Positions 56,454 to 64,000 of a DNA stretch of 64,000 nucleotides are shown one piece after another. The notes beneath the pieces were generated by a model. It did no database searches. It was not told where the DNA came from and saw only the letters and a list, made by a program, of their open reading frames with translations. Origin of the DNA: Candidatus Leptofilum proximum (GTDB taxonomy: Bacteria > Chloroflexota > Anaerolineae > Promineifilales > Promineifilaceae); the NCBI GenBank assembly GCA_016710325.1, contig JADJXK010000002.1, positions 806,001 to 870,000 of the forward strand, read 5' to 3'. The translations under genes and the position numbers were made by a program. Every line of letters starts with the position of its first letter. Position 1 is the stretch's first letter.

Positions 56454-57851
56454 ATGATGAATCAACAATTGGCGAGTGACAAAACAAATCAAGCCGATCT
56501 GTTGGCGGCGACGTTTCAGGTAGCCAGTCAATTTTTAGAGGGGCTAGATGCACGGAAAGCGGCCGTTTTTCCCCACGGCCCGTACCAATCCGCCGACTTG
56601 GCGGAAGATGGCGTGGGCGCCCAAGCCGCCCTGGCCCAGTTCCGCCAACGGTACGAGGACGGGCTGGCGGGCAGCGCCGGGCCGCGTTACTTCGGCTTTG
56701 TCACCGGCGGCAGCACCCCTGCCGCGCTGGTGGGCGACTGGTTGGCCACCGCCTACGACCAAAACCCGGCCGCCGACGAAGATTCCAACGCGCCGCAGGT
56801 GGAGCAGGAAGCCATCCACTGGCTGCGCCAGCTCTTTGGCCTGCCTGACACATTTGTGGGCACGTTTGTCAGCGGGGCGACGATGAGCAACTTTGTAGGC
56901 CTGGCCCAGGCGCGTGAGTGGATTGGCCAACAGCAGGGCATTAATGTGGCCGAAGCGGGATTGTGGGCGGTACGGCCGTTTCCCATCCTCGCCGCCACGC
57001 CGCATTCCAGCGCCAAAAAAGCGCTGGCCATGCTGGGCCTGGGCCGCCAGGCGATCACCCCCGTGCCCACGCTGCCCAACCGGGAAGCGATGGACGTGGC
57101 GGCCCTGGCCGAAATCCTGGCCACGCTGGACCAGCCCGCCGTGGTCATTGCCAGCGGGGGCACCGTTAACACCGTCGATTTTGATGATTTGCAGGCGCTG
57201 GCCGAACTGAAGCAAAAATACAACTTCTGGCTGCACCTGGACGCAGCCTTTGGTGGCTTTGCCGCCTGCTCGCCCCAATTTGCCCATCTGCTCACCGGGC
57301 AAGAAGCGGCCGATTCGATCACCATCGACGCCCACAAATGGCTCAACGTGCCTTACGATTCGGCCATGACATTTACCCGCCATCCCGAACTGCAATTGGC
57401 AGCTTTCCAAAATTCGGCCGTCTATTTAGGTGATGCGAACGAGAACCCCAGCCTGGTGCACTGGACGCCGCAAAATTCGCGCCGCTTTCGCGCCCTGCCC
57501 GCCTGGATGACCTTGTTGGCTTACGGCCGTTCCGGCTACCGCGATATCGTCGAGCGCAACTCTGCCCAGGCGCGCTGGCTGGGTGAACAAATCGCGCAGT
57601 CGGACCAGTTTCGCCTGCTGGCCCCGGTGCGGCTCAACTGCGTCTGCTTCACCCCGGCGAGTAATCCCAGCCTGCCCCAAATTCAGGAATATTTGGCAAA
57701 GGTGCGCGATGACGGCCGCGTCTACCTGACGCAAACGGTATACCAGGGCCAGCCCGCCATCCGCGCCGCCTTCTCCAACTGGCAAACCGAGCAGCGAGAT
57801 GTGGAGATTTGCTGGCAGGCGCTGTGTGAGTTAGTGGAGATTGGAGATTGA
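56454..57851 (+). CDS. PLP-dependent group II decarboxylase
   Basis: A 465-residue enzyme of the glutamate/aromatic amino acid decarboxylase family. Recognisable parts are GPRYFGFVTGG, FVSGATMSNFVGL, HSSAKKAL, ASGGTVNTVDFDD, WLHLDAAFGGF and the PLP Lys in TIDAHKWLNVPYD. The last residues (ELVEIGD) come from the heptamer tract at 57835. Substrate is unclear; many relatives act on aromatic or acidic amino acids. Next to AzlC/AzlD and the MocR regulator, so an amino acid catabolic or export unit is plausible. Confidence 0.9.
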   Translation: MMNQQLASDKTNQADLLAATFQVASQFLEGLDARKAAVFPHGPYQSADLAEDGVGAQAALAQFRQRYEDGLAGSAGPRYFGFVTGGSTPAALVGDWLATAYDQNPAADEDSNAPQVEQEAIHWLRQLFGLPDTFVGTFVSGATMSNFVGLAQAREWIGQQQGINVAEAGLWAVRPFPILAATPHSSAKKALAMLGLGRQAITPVPTLPNREAMDVAALAEILATLDQPAVVIASGGTVNTVDFDDLQALAELKQKYNFWLHLDAAFGGFAACSPQFAHLLTGQEAADSITIDAHKWLNVPYDSAMTFTRHPELQLAAFQNSAVYLGDANENPSLVHWTPQNSRRFRALPAWMTLLAYGRSGYRDIVERNSAQARWLGEQIAQSDQFRLLAPVRLNCVCFTPASNPSLPQIQEYLAKVRDDGRVYLTQTVYQGQPAIRAAFSNWQTEQRDVEICWQALCELVEIGD

Positions 57852-57886
57852 ACGAGTCTCTAATCTCCAATCTCTAATCGCTTAGA
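57835..57886. repeat. Heptamer palindrome (GGAGATT units) at the decarboxylase 3' end
   Basis: GTGGAGATTGGAGATTG followed by inverted AGTCTCTAATCTCCAATCTC. It overlaps the stop codon of the decarboxylase gene. Confidence 0.8.
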
Positions 57887-57892
57887 AGAATT

Positions 57893-58612
57893 ATGTTAAC
57901 TAAAGCGAGAACCATTTCTTTCTCCCAAACCGCCCTCTGGCAAGGTGTCAAAGCCGAGCTGCCTATCACCCTGGGCGTGATTCCCTTTGGCATGATTTAC
58001 GGCGTGTTGGGATTGTCTGCCGGGCTGACGCCGCTGCAAGCCCAGGCGATGTCCTCGATTGTGTTTGCCGGGTCGGCCCAATTTTTGGGAGCGCAGCTGA
58101 TCAGCGTGGGCACGCCGCTGCCCGTTTTGTGGCTGACAACGTTCATTGTGAACCTGCGGCACGTGCTGTACAGCACCGCCCTCGGCCCGGACGTGCAGCA
58201 TTTGTCGCGCCGTTGGCGCTGGCTGCTGGCCTATCTGCTGACGGATGAGGCGTACGCGGCAACGGCCGTTCACTACGGCAACAGACAAATCCCGCTGGCG
58301 CACAAACATTATTTCTGGCTGGGGGCTGGCTTTACCTTGTGGGGTGTGTGGCAGGTGAGTACGGCCGTAGGCATCCTGCTCGGCACCCAGGTGCCGCCGG
58401 AGTGGGGGCTGGATTTCACCCTGGCGCTCACCTTCATCGGCATTGTGGTGCCCACGCTGAAAGACCGGCCCAACACGATGGCCGCGCTGACCGCCGGGCT
58501 GGTGGCTGTGCTGGCGTTTAACCTGCCCTACAAGCTCGGCCTGATGCTGGCCACGCTCACCGGCATCGGCGTGGGTGTCTGGCTGGAAAACCGGAAAAAA
58601 TCAGGACACTGA
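57893..58612 (+). CDS. azlC: AzlC-family branched-chain amino acid permease
   Basis: A 239-residue membrane protein. ELPITLGVIPFGMIYGVLGLSAG, SSIVFAGSAQFLGAQL and NLRHVLYSTALGP are the AzlC family blocks. AzlC is the large subunit of an amino acid exporter whose small subunit AzlD is encoded 83 bp downstream. The substrate class (branched-chain amino acids or analogues) is known of the family only. Confidence 0.93.
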   Translation: MLTKARTISFSQTALWQGVKAELPITLGVIPFGMIYGVLGLSAGLTPLQAQAMSSIVFAGSAQFLGAQLISVGTPLPVLWLTTFIVNLRHVLYSTALGPDVQHLSRRWRWLLAYLLTDEAYAATAVHYGNRQIPLAHKHYFWLGAGFTLWGVWQVSTAVGILLGTQVPPEWGLDFTLALTFIGIVVPTLKDRPNTMAALTAGLVAVLAFNLPYKLGLMLATLTGIGVGVWLENRKKSGH

Positions 58613-58677
58613 TAAACACTGGTTTTCACAGATAAAAGCCTCAAAATGAGTGTCAGTCTGTGTTAATCAGTGTCCCA
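58607..58677. repeat. Palindromic tract of ACACTGAT/ATCAGTGT units
   Basis: GGACACTGATAAACACTGG on the left and TCTGTGTTAATCAGTGTCC on the right are mirror images. It fills the gap between azlC and azlD. Confidence 0.8.
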
Positions 58678-58694
58678 TTCAAAATGGATGAAAT

Positions 58695-59000
58695 ATGACT
58701 CTTTGGATTGCAATTATTGGCATGGGTGTCATTACATACGCCATTCGGCTGGCACCAATCTGGCTGCTGGAACGGGCCACGATTAGTGTGGGCTGGCGGC
58801 AGGCGTTACGATTTGTGCCTGCGGCCGTTCTTTCCGCTATCATCCTGCCGGAACTGGTTATGCCTGGCGGCACGTTCGACCTGTCGCTGGGCAACGCCCG
58901 ACTCCTGGCCGGCCTGGCCGCTATCCTGGTCGCCTGGCGCACGCAGAATATTTTGTGGACGCTGGTGGTGGGGATGGGGTTGTTGTGGGTGATGGGATGA
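58695..59000 (+). CDS. azlD: AzlD-family transporter subunit
   Basis: A 101-residue membrane protein with four short helices (WIAIIGMGVITYAIRLAPIWLL first). FVPAAVLSAIILPELV is the typical AzlD centre. It pairs with AzlC to form the exporter. Its last codons overlap the 8-mer repeat tract. Confidence 0.92.
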   Translation: MTLWIAIIGMGVITYAIRLAPIWLLERATISVGWRQALRFVPAAVLSAIILPELVMPGGTFDLSLGNARLLAGLAAILVAWRTQNILWTLVVGMGLLWVMG

Positions 59001-59105
59001 TGGGGTGACGGGGTGACGGGGTGACAAGGTGAAGGGGTGAAGGGGTGAAGGGGTGATCTGTGAGCAGGGTTGACTTGCCACTTGCAACTTGCAACTTGCC
59101 ACTCA
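58993..59105. repeat. GGGTGACG octamer and ACTTGCA heptamer tandem tracts
   Basis: Seven consecutive 8-mers GGGTGACG/GGGTGACA/AGGTGAAG/GGGTGAAG at 59001-59056, then three 7-mers ACTTGCA/ACTTGCA/ACTTGCC at about 59081-59101. No inverted partner is complete here, unlike most other tracts. Confidence 0.8.
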
Positions 59106-59132
59106 TCCACTCGCACACTTTTTGAGGAAAAC

Positions 59133-59885
59133 ATGATTGAAGAATTTGTAGAAGTTGGTGTTGTGAAAGAGCTGTATCGCTTTCCGGTGAAGTCGATGCG
59201 GGGGGAGGCTTTGCCAGAGGCGCACGGGTATTGGCATGGGCTGGATGGCGACCGGCGGTTTGCCTTTGTGCGTTCGGACAACCGCTCCGGGTTTCCCTGG
59301 CTGACGGGGCGCGAGGTGCCGCAGATGCTGCTGTACACGCCCCGCTACACGCAGCCGGATGAAGTGGCTGATTCGCCAGTGGAGGTAGAAACGCCAGACG
59401 GCCGTATCGTCCCCATCCACGCCGCCGAACTCAACCAGGAACTGGCCGACGCCTACGGCAAGCCGGTCAACCTGATCAAAATCGGGCGCGGTGCGTTCGA
59501 CAGCCAGGTGATTTCCGTCATGAGTACAGCTACGGCCGAAGCATTGGGTGAGTCGATTGGAACGGACGTTGAGGGAAAAATTTCCCCTTTGCGCTTCCGG
59601 CAAAACATCATCATCGAACCGTTTGATAACCAGCCCTTTGTCGAAGAGCGCTGGCTGGACAGCAGCCTGGTGTTTGGCAGCCATGACGATAGTCTGCGGA
59701 TTCGCCTCAACCGGCGCATCCAGCGCTGCGTGATGATTAACATTGATCCCCAAACCGGCGAAAAAGAACCTGCCGTACTTAAAACAGTCGCCCGGACGCG
59801 AGACAACTGCGTCGGCGTCTACGGCAGCACCGAGCGCCCTGGCATGGTCCGCGTGGGGGATGTGGTGAAGCTGGTAAGAGTGTAA
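59133..59885 (+). CDS. MOSC domain-containing protein
   Basis: A 250-residue protein with an N-terminal MOSC beta-barrel part (VKELYRFPVKSMRGEAL) and a C-terminal MOSC domain (RFRQNIIIEPFDNQPFVEERW, CVMINIDPQTGEKEP with the conserved Cys, then RDNCVGVYG). MOSC proteins bind a molybdenum or sulfur-carrying cofactor (mARC-like). The start is the ATG at 59133 behind TGAGGAAAAC. No molybdopterin genes are near. Confidence 0.88.
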   Translation: MIEEFVEVGVVKELYRFPVKSMRGEALPEAHGYWHGLDGDRRFAFVRSDNRSGFPWLTGREVPQMLLYTPRYTQPDEVADSPVEVETPDGRIVPIHAAELNQELADAYGKPVNLIKIGRGAFDSQVISVMSTATAEALGESIGTDVEGKISPLRFRQNIIIEPFDNQPFVEERWLDSSLVFGSHDDSLRIRLNRRIQRCVMINIDPQTGEKEPAVLKTVARTRDNCVGVYGSTERPGMVRVGDVVKLVRV

Positions 59886-59911
59886 TTAGGTAATTGGGTA
59901 ATTGCTCAATA
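59884..59911. repeat. GGTAATT heptamer tract
   Basis: GTAATTAGGTAATTGGGTAA and ATTGCTCAAT. Same family as 20080 and 63351. Confidence 0.65.
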
Positions 59912-59929
59912 ACAAATAGGTTTTCAACA

Positions 59930-60247
59930 ATGGACGCATTCGAAATTGGCGATCTAATTGCTCAACAAGCGGCTGGTGAACGGCCGTATCTCGAATTTTT
60001 GCGCCAGCCCTCCATGAGCCTGGGGCTGTACGTTCTGCCCGCGGGCGGCGTGGACCCCCAGCAGCCGCACAACGAGGACGAAGTGTATTATATCGTCAGC
60101 GGTCAGGGGCAATTTACCGTGGGTGACGAAACCCAGCTGGTGCAGCCGGGCAGCATCGTATTTGTGGCCGCACACGTGCCGCACAAATTCCATTCCATCA
60201 CCGAAGCGCTCAAAATCCTGGTCTTCTTCGCCCCCGCCGAGACGTAA
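59930..60247 (+). CDS. Cupin-domain protein
   Basis: A 105-residue single-cupin protein. Motif 1 is PHNEDEVYYIVSGQGQF with His and Glu metal ligands and motif 2 is PGSIVFVAAHVPHKFHSI. Too small for an enzyme with a second domain. Function unknown (isomerase, dioxygenase or sensor possible). The ATG at 59930 follows a poor RBS. Confidence 0.85.
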   Translation: MDAFEIGDLIAQQAAGERPYLEFLRQPSMSLGLYVLPAGGVDPQQPHNEDEVYYIVSGQGQFTVGDETQLVQPGSIVFVAAHVPHKFHSITEALKILVFFAPAET

Positions 60248-60252
60248 TCATT

Positions 60253-60324
60253 TGCCACAGAGAACAAAGAGTTTAAAGAGGAAGAAACAAAATTCTCTTT
60301 TTCCTCTGCGTCCTCTGTGGCCAT
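60253..60324. repeat. CCACAGAG palindrome
   Basis: GCCACAGAGAACAAAGAG is matched by TCCTCTGCGTCCTCTGTGGC on the right. It fills the cupin-PhzF gap. Confidence 0.8.
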
Positions 60325-60336
60325 AAGGGAAAATAA

Positions 60337-61224
60337 ATGCCCACCTACCCTTTTATGCAGGTTGATGCGTTTACGGAACGGCCGTTAGCCGGGAACCCCT
60401 GCGCCATCATCTTTGACGCGGACGACCTGAGCGCCGAGCAGATGCAGGCCATCGCCAAAGAGATGAACCTGTCCGAAACCGCTTTTGTGCTTAAATCGGA
60501 GATTGCCGACGTGCGGGCACGGTACTTCACCCCCGCCGAAGAGATTCCCCTGGCAGGCCATCCCACCATCGCCACGATACACGCGTTGGTCGAACGCGGT
60601 GATGTGGCTTTTCAGGGTGATTACACGAAAATAATTCTCGAACTGCAAGTTGGGCCAATTCCGATTGAGCTGTACCCGGCAAAAACTGGCGTGCGTGTAG
60701 TGATGAATCAGAAGAAGCCAGAGTTCCTGGCAAAACTTTCTCCACAAGAAGTGATGCCTCACTTTGGCCTGGAAGCGGCCGACTGCCTGCCAGACGCCAC
60801 GCCGCAAATCGTCAGCACCGGCACGCCGCAGCTGATGATTCCCGTGCGCGATTTGCCAGCACTGAGCCGCGCCCGGCTGAACACCGCCACCTACCCCGCC
60901 TTCCGCCAGAGCGCCGGATTTTTCAGCCCGCACCTGTTTTGCCTGCAAGGCGCCACCGATCAGAGCGATACCTTCGCCCGCCACTTCGGCGTGCCACCAG
61001 ACACGATGGAAGATCCGTTCACCGGCTCGGCCACGGGCGGCATGGCCGCTTACCTGTGGCACCATCACCTGCTCAGCAAACCCACCTTCATCGCCGAGCA
61101 GGGCCACTGGATGAACCGCCCCGGCCAGGCACAGGTAGAGGTCGTTGGCCCGCCGGAGGAGATTGAAACGGTGAAAGTGGGCGGAACGGCCGTTACCATC
61201 ATGACCGGTCAGCTAACGATCTAG
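60337..61224 (+). CDS. PhzF-family isomerase
   Basis: A 295-residue protein with the two-fold diaminopimelate-epimerase-like architecture. Conserved parts: QVDAFTERPLAGNPCAI, the catalytic Glu in MNLSETAFV, PAEEIPLAGHPTIATIHAL, and DPFTGSATGGMAAYL. PhzF itself makes phenazine precursor, but most relatives in genomes like this have unknown substrates. Confidence 0.92.
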   Translation: MPTYPFMQVDAFTERPLAGNPCAIIFDADDLSAEQMQAIAKEMNLSETAFVLKSEIADVRARYFTPAEEIPLAGHPTIATIHALVERGDVAFQGDYTKIILELQVGPIPIELYPAKTGVRVVMNQKKPEFLAKLSPQEVMPHFGLEAADCLPDATPQIVSTGTPQLMIPVRDLPALSRARLNTATYPAFRQSAGFFSPHLFCLQGATDQSDTFARHFGVPPDTMEDPFTGSATGGMAAYLWHHHLLSKPTFIAEQGHWMNRPGQAQVEVVGPPEEIETVKVGGTAVTIMTGQLTI

Positions 61225-61233
61225 GAAACTATT

Positions 61234-61331
61234 CATCAAAGATTACGCAGATTTACCAGATTTTTAATCTATTCAATCTGCGAAATCTTTGATAACAAAA
61301 CCTCAAAAAACTCTGTGTCCTCTGTGGCAAA
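61234..61331. repeat. CGCAGATT palindrome plus CTCTGTGTCCTCTGTGG remnant
   Basis: ATCAAAGATTACGCAGATTT and inverted AATCTGCGAAATCTTTGAT, then a one-sided CTCTGTGTCCTCTGTGG. Nested or adjacent copies of two repeat families. Confidence 0.75.
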
Positions 61332-61350
61332 AAATAGAACTGGAGCAACG

Positions 61351-61902
61351 ATGAAAGAGTACACCCAACTAGCCAATACCGAAGTCCGCCGCGCCGACCG
61401 CGCCGTCACCGACGAGGTCTGGATTCGCGCCCTGCTGCACCGCGCCCCGGTAGGCGTACTGGCCTTCACCCAGGGCGATCAGCCATTTCTCAACAGCAAT
61501 TTGTACGTTTACGATGAGGCAGCCCACGCCATCTACATGCATACGGCCCGCGTCGGCCGTACCCCGGCTAACCTGGCACGCGAGACCAAAATCTGCTTCA
61601 CCGTGTTTGAGATGGGCCGCCTGCTGCCCGCCGCCGAGGCGCTGGAGTTCAGCGTGGAGTACAGCGGCGTGACCGTGTTTGGTACGGCCGTTACCATCGA
61701 CGATCCCGTCGAAGCCCAACACGGCCTCCAGCTGCTGCTGGACAAATACGCCCCTCACCTCAAACCAGACGTGCACTACCGAGGCATCACGCCGGAGGAA
61801 TTGAAGCGTACGGCCGTTTACCGCCTCAACATCCACGAATGGAGCGGCAAGAAGAAAGAAGTGGCGGAAGATTTTCCGGGCGCTTTTTATTATGGACAAT
61901 GA
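61351..61902 (+). CDS. Pyridoxamine 5'-phosphate oxidase-like flavin protein
   Basis: A 183-residue split-barrel protein. Pattern: VTDEVWIRALLHRAPVGVLAF, FLNSNLYVYDEAAHAIYMHTA, LARETKICFTVFEMGRLLPA, then SVEYSGVTVFGTAVTIDD, similar to NimA/PNPOx-like flavin-dependent reductases. FMN binding is likely; substrate unknown. The start is ATG 61351 behind GGAGCAACG. Confidence 0.85.
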   Translation: MKEYTQLANTEVRRADRAVTDEVWIRALLHRAPVGVLAFTQGDQPFLNSNLYVYDEAAHAIYMHTARVGRTPANLARETKICFTVFEMGRLLPAAEALEFSVEYSGVTVFGTAVTIDDPVEAQHGLQLLLDKYAPHLKPDVHYRGITPEELKRTAVYRLNIHEWSGKKKEVAEDFPGAFYYGQ

Positions 61903-61907
61903 GGGAT

Positions 61908-61981
61908 AAGCAGTGAAAAGTAAAAAGTGATAAGTGAAAAGTGGGCGTAAACTTTTTACTTTTCACTTATCACTTTTCACT
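61908..61981. repeat. AGTGAAA heptamer palindrome
   Basis: AGTGAAAAGTAAAAAGTGAT units followed by inverted ACTTTTCACTTATCACTTTT. Same family as 45173. Confidence 0.8.
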
Positions 61982-62050
61982 CACTCCCCGCAGCACTTTT
62001 CAGCCAAATCGCCAGTCGCCAGCCAAAAGTGAACGCGCTATAGTACGGGC

Positions 62051-62878
62051 ATGGAACCTGCACATCCGCCTGGCATTCATCCCGAACACGACGTCAGTTA
62101 CAAACGGCCGCTGGCTTACCACGAACTGCGTGACATCATCGACCTGAGCCTGTGGGCCGGGCAGCTGCTGCTGCAGCACGGCGCCACCAGTCTGCGTGTC
62201 GAAGAGTCCGTGCACCGCATTGGCACTGGCCTGGGCTGCGACTGGCTCGACATTCTCGTTTCGCCCAACGTCATTGCCATCACTGCCTCCAGCGGCTCAG
62301 AGTTCCGCACCAAGCTGCGCCGTGTCGTCGCGCTGGGCGTGGACCTGGGCAAAGTTACCGCCCTTAACGACCTCAGCCGCCGCATCATTAACGGCGAGCT
62401 GGACCGCTTCCAGGTGCGCACCGAGCTGGAGCACATCGACCACATGCCACGCAGCTACAACCGCTGGCTGGTGGTGGTGATGGTCGGGCTGGCCTGCGCC
62501 GCCTTCAGCCGCCTGTTTGGCGGCGATTGGATCATCTTTGGCATCACCTTTGGCGCGTCGGCCGTGGCCATGATTTTGCGCCAGGAGCTGGTCCATCGTC
62601 ACTTCAATCCACTGCTGGTAGTGGTTGCCTGCGCCTTTGTGGCGGGCTGCCTGGCCAGCACCGCGGGACTGCTGCACCTCAGCAACCAGCCAGAGACTGC
62701 GATGGCTGCGGCCGTTTTGCTGCTGGTTCCCGGCGTGCCGCTGATCAACTCCGCCCAGGACCTCATTCGCGGCCACCTGGTAACTGGCATTGCCCGCGGC
62801 GTGACGGGTGTGCTCATCTCCCTGGCGATTGCCCTGGGCCTGCTGCTGGCGCTCAGCCTGACGGGAGTGACGCTGTGA
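62051..62878 (+). CDS. ThrE/YjjP-like exporter, N-terminal part (DUF1212)
   Basis: A 275-residue protein. A cytoplasmic N-terminus of about 135 residues (LLLQHGATSLRVEESVHRIGTGLG) precedes five membrane helices (WLVVVMVGLACAAFSRLFGGDW first). This is the large half of the threonine/serine exporter family, split from the small half as in E. coli YjjP-YjjB. The last codon overlaps the next start (GTGA). Confidence 0.88.
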   Translation: MEPAHPPGIHPEHDVSYKRPLAYHELRDIIDLSLWAGQLLLQHGATSLRVEESVHRIGTGLGCDWLDILVSPNVIAITASSGSEFRTKLRRVVALGVDLGKVTALNDLSRRIINGELDRFQVRTELEHIDHMPRSYNRWLVVVMVGLACAAFSRLFGGDWIIFGITFGASAVAMILRQELVHRHFNPLLVVVACAFVAGCLASTAGLLHLSNQPETAMAAAVLLLVPGVPLINSAQDLIRGHLVTGIARGVTGVLISLAIALGLLLALSLTGVTL

Positions 62879-63348
62879 ATCCGCTGCTGGTGGCACTGTT
62901 AGGAGATGCCTTCTGGTCGGCGGTGGCTGCTACGGGGTTTGCCATTTTGTTTAACGTGCCGCGCCGCGCCCTGCCCGGCTGTGCCGCGGCCGCCGCCTGC
63001 GGCCATGCGCTGCGCACCTGGGTCATGCAAATGGGACTGCCCATCGAACCGGCCACCCTGCTGGCGGCTACAACCATCGGCTTCATGGGTGCCTATTTCT
63101 CACGCCGCCTAGAGTCACCCACGGCCATTTTTACCGTCCCAGCGGTGATTCCGATGGTGCCGGGCACGTTTGCTTTCCGTACCATGCTGGGCATCTTGGA
63201 GATCACCAACATGGGTGTTTTTGGCAGTACGCCGGTGCTGGTGGAGGCAGGCCTGAATGCCATCAAAACGGGGCTGATTCTGGCCGCCCTGGCCGGTGGA
63301 ATTATCGCCCCGAGGCTGTTGTTCTGGCGGGACAAGCCGGTTGTATGA
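62875..63348 (+). CDS. ThrE/YjjB-like exporter, C-terminal part (DUF3815)
   Basis: A 157-residue membrane protein from a GTG at 62875 coupled to the upstream stop. Four to five helices with AILFNVPRRALPGCA, PATLLAATTIGFMGAYFSRR and VPAVIPMVPGTFAFRTM, the YjjB pattern. Together with the upstream gene it should form a succinate/threonine-type exporter. Confidence 0.87.
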   Translation: MNPLLVALLGDAFWSAVAATGFAILFNVPRRALPGCAAAAACGHALRTWVMQMGLPIEPATLLAATTIGFMGAYFSRRLESPTAIFTVPAVIPMVPGTFAFRTMLGILEITNMGVFGSTPVLVEAGLNAIKTGLILAALAGGIIAPRLLFWRDKPVV

Positions 63349-63350
63349 TT

Positions 63351-63411
63351 TGTAATTAGGTAATTGGGTAATTATGTCAATTACTCAATTACTCAATTAC
63401 TCACTTACTTC
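63351..63411. repeat. GGTAATT/TTACTCA heptamer palindrome
   Basis: GTAATTAGGTAATTGGGTAA followed by inverted CAATTACTCAATTACTCAAT. Same family as 20080. Confidence 0.8.
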
Positions 63412-63430
63412 TTCAAGGAGGATGCACAGC

Positions 63431-63946
63431 ATGCCATTTATCATTCATGCCATGTCAGAGGCGGACTGGACGGCCGTTGCCCAAATTTACGCCGATGGGA
63501 TTGCCACCGGGGAAGCGACCTTTGAAACGGAGGTGCCTACCTGGGAAACGTGGCACGCCGGTCGTCTGCCGCACAGCCGCTTTGTGGCCCGGTCGGAAGC
63601 GGGCGAGGTGGTGGGCTGGGCGGCGCTTTCGGCCGTTTCCAGCCGCTGCGTTTATGCGGGCGTGGCCGAGGTCAGTGTGTACGTGGCCCCGGCCAGCTGG
63701 GGGCAGGGCATCGGCAAACAGCTGCTGCAAACGCTGATTGACAGCTCGGAAGCGGCCGGGATTTGGACACTCCAGGCGGGCATCTTCCCGGAAAACGTAA
63801 CCAGCGTGACGCTGCATGAGAAGCTGGGCTTTCGCGTGGTGGGACGGCGGGAAAAGTTGGGGCAGCAGTACGGCCGTTGGCGAGATGTCCTCTTCCTGGA
63901 GCGGCGCAGCCAAATCGTCGGAGTTGGTGTGGACGCCACCGAATGA
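63431..63946 (+). CDS. GNAT acetyltransferase (phosphinothricin acetyltransferase-like)
   Basis: A 171-residue GNAT protein. QIYADGIATGEATFETEVPTW is characteristic of the PAT/YncA group, VSVYVAPASWGQGIGKQLLQ is the acetyl-CoA loop. GIFPENVTSVTLHEKLGFRVVG completes it. Start ATG at 63431 has AAGGAGG nine bases upstream; ATG 63422 overlaps the RBS. After it only a short hairpin (AGTCTGCT/AGCAGACT) precedes the window end. Confidence 0.9.
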   Translation: MPFIIHAMSEADWTAVAQIYADGIATGEATFETEVPTWETWHAGRLPHSRFVARSEAGEVVGWAALSAVSSRCVYAGVAEVSVYVAPASWGQGIGKQLLQTLIDSSEAAGIWTLQAGIFPENVTSVTLHEKLGFRVVGRREKLGQQYGRWRDVLFLERRSQIVGVGVDATE

Positions 63947-64000
63947 ATTCGGTGTCTGGGAAGGGAAGTCTGCTGAAGCAGACTACCTACACATCACTGT

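Noticed and set aside
5195..63411. CRISPR arrays
   Set aside because: Tandem repeats are only 7-9 bases and contiguous, with no unique spacers between them, and no cas gene is present.

Overview
The window looks like chromosomal DNA of a member of the Chloroflexota (Anaerolineae or Ardenticatenia-like). This is an inference. It rests on Thr/Pro-linker lipoproteins with WD40-type propellers, a secreted-protein tail ending in YLPFVKK, DUF2087 regulators, a Replic_Relax/VirD4-like element, and a chromosome rich in short tandem-repeat palindromes. The host DNA is GC-rich. It is marked by one octamer palindrome, ACGGCCGT, which I counted by eye at about 115 copies, roughly one per 0.5 kb on both sides of the mobile element, against one or two expected by chance.

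Layout. 0-5 kb: the 5' part of a short-chain dehydrogenase, then two paralogous propeller lipoproteins with a BrnT/BrnA-type toxin-antitoxin pair between them, then a LysE-type exporter. 5-10 kb: queA with an SDR gene, an AI-2E-type permease, methionine aminopeptidase. 10-17.7 kb: two membrane proteins of unknown role, an operon of two ArsR/DUF2087 regulators plus a GNAT, a nicotinamidase-like hydrolase behind a two-operator promoter, a vWA protein with a 36-aa membrane peptide, clpP, eno. 18-33.4 kb: a GAF/PAS histidine kinase, cysteine desulfurase plus mnmA, a YtxH-type pair, a Rel/SpoT homologue with a damaged hydrolase site, an ABC exporter half, UbiA-type prenyltransferase and an M50/CBS protease.

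33.6-41.3 kb is a lower-GC integrated element next to the 3' half of a tRNA-Arg(ACG) gene. It carries a tyrosine integrase, a SprT-like zinc protein, an RHH-ParA-partner partition operon with 8-bp ACCA-N4 iterons, a gene-free tract of about 950 nt that folds into many strong hairpins and ends in a Rho-independent terminator, a replication-relaxation protein and a VirD4/TraG-like ATPase. Only one ACGGCCGT lies in it. The tract at 37.41-38.36 kb is the best candidate for an undescribed large structured RNA. 41.4-41.97 kb holds gene debris.

42-53.3 kb is one long minus-strand surface-polysaccharide locus: two flippases, two O-antigen-ligase-like proteins, a glycosyltransferase, a nucleotidyltransferase-fold protein, a B12-type radical SAM enzyme and a double methyltransferase, many coupled by ATGA overlaps. 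Several of these genes carry dispersed repeats inserted in frame. 53.6-64 kb is a plus-strand run: two PLP enzymes (one a MocR-type regulator) behind three phased direct repeats, a PLP decarboxylase, AzlC/AzlD, MOSC, cupin, PhzF, a flavin-oxidoreductase-type protein, a split ThrE exporter and a GNAT. About 30 palindromic tracts built of 7-, 8- or 9-base units sit in the gaps between these host genes.

All calls come from reading the sequence. No database search or folding program was run. Copy numbers and stems were counted by eye.
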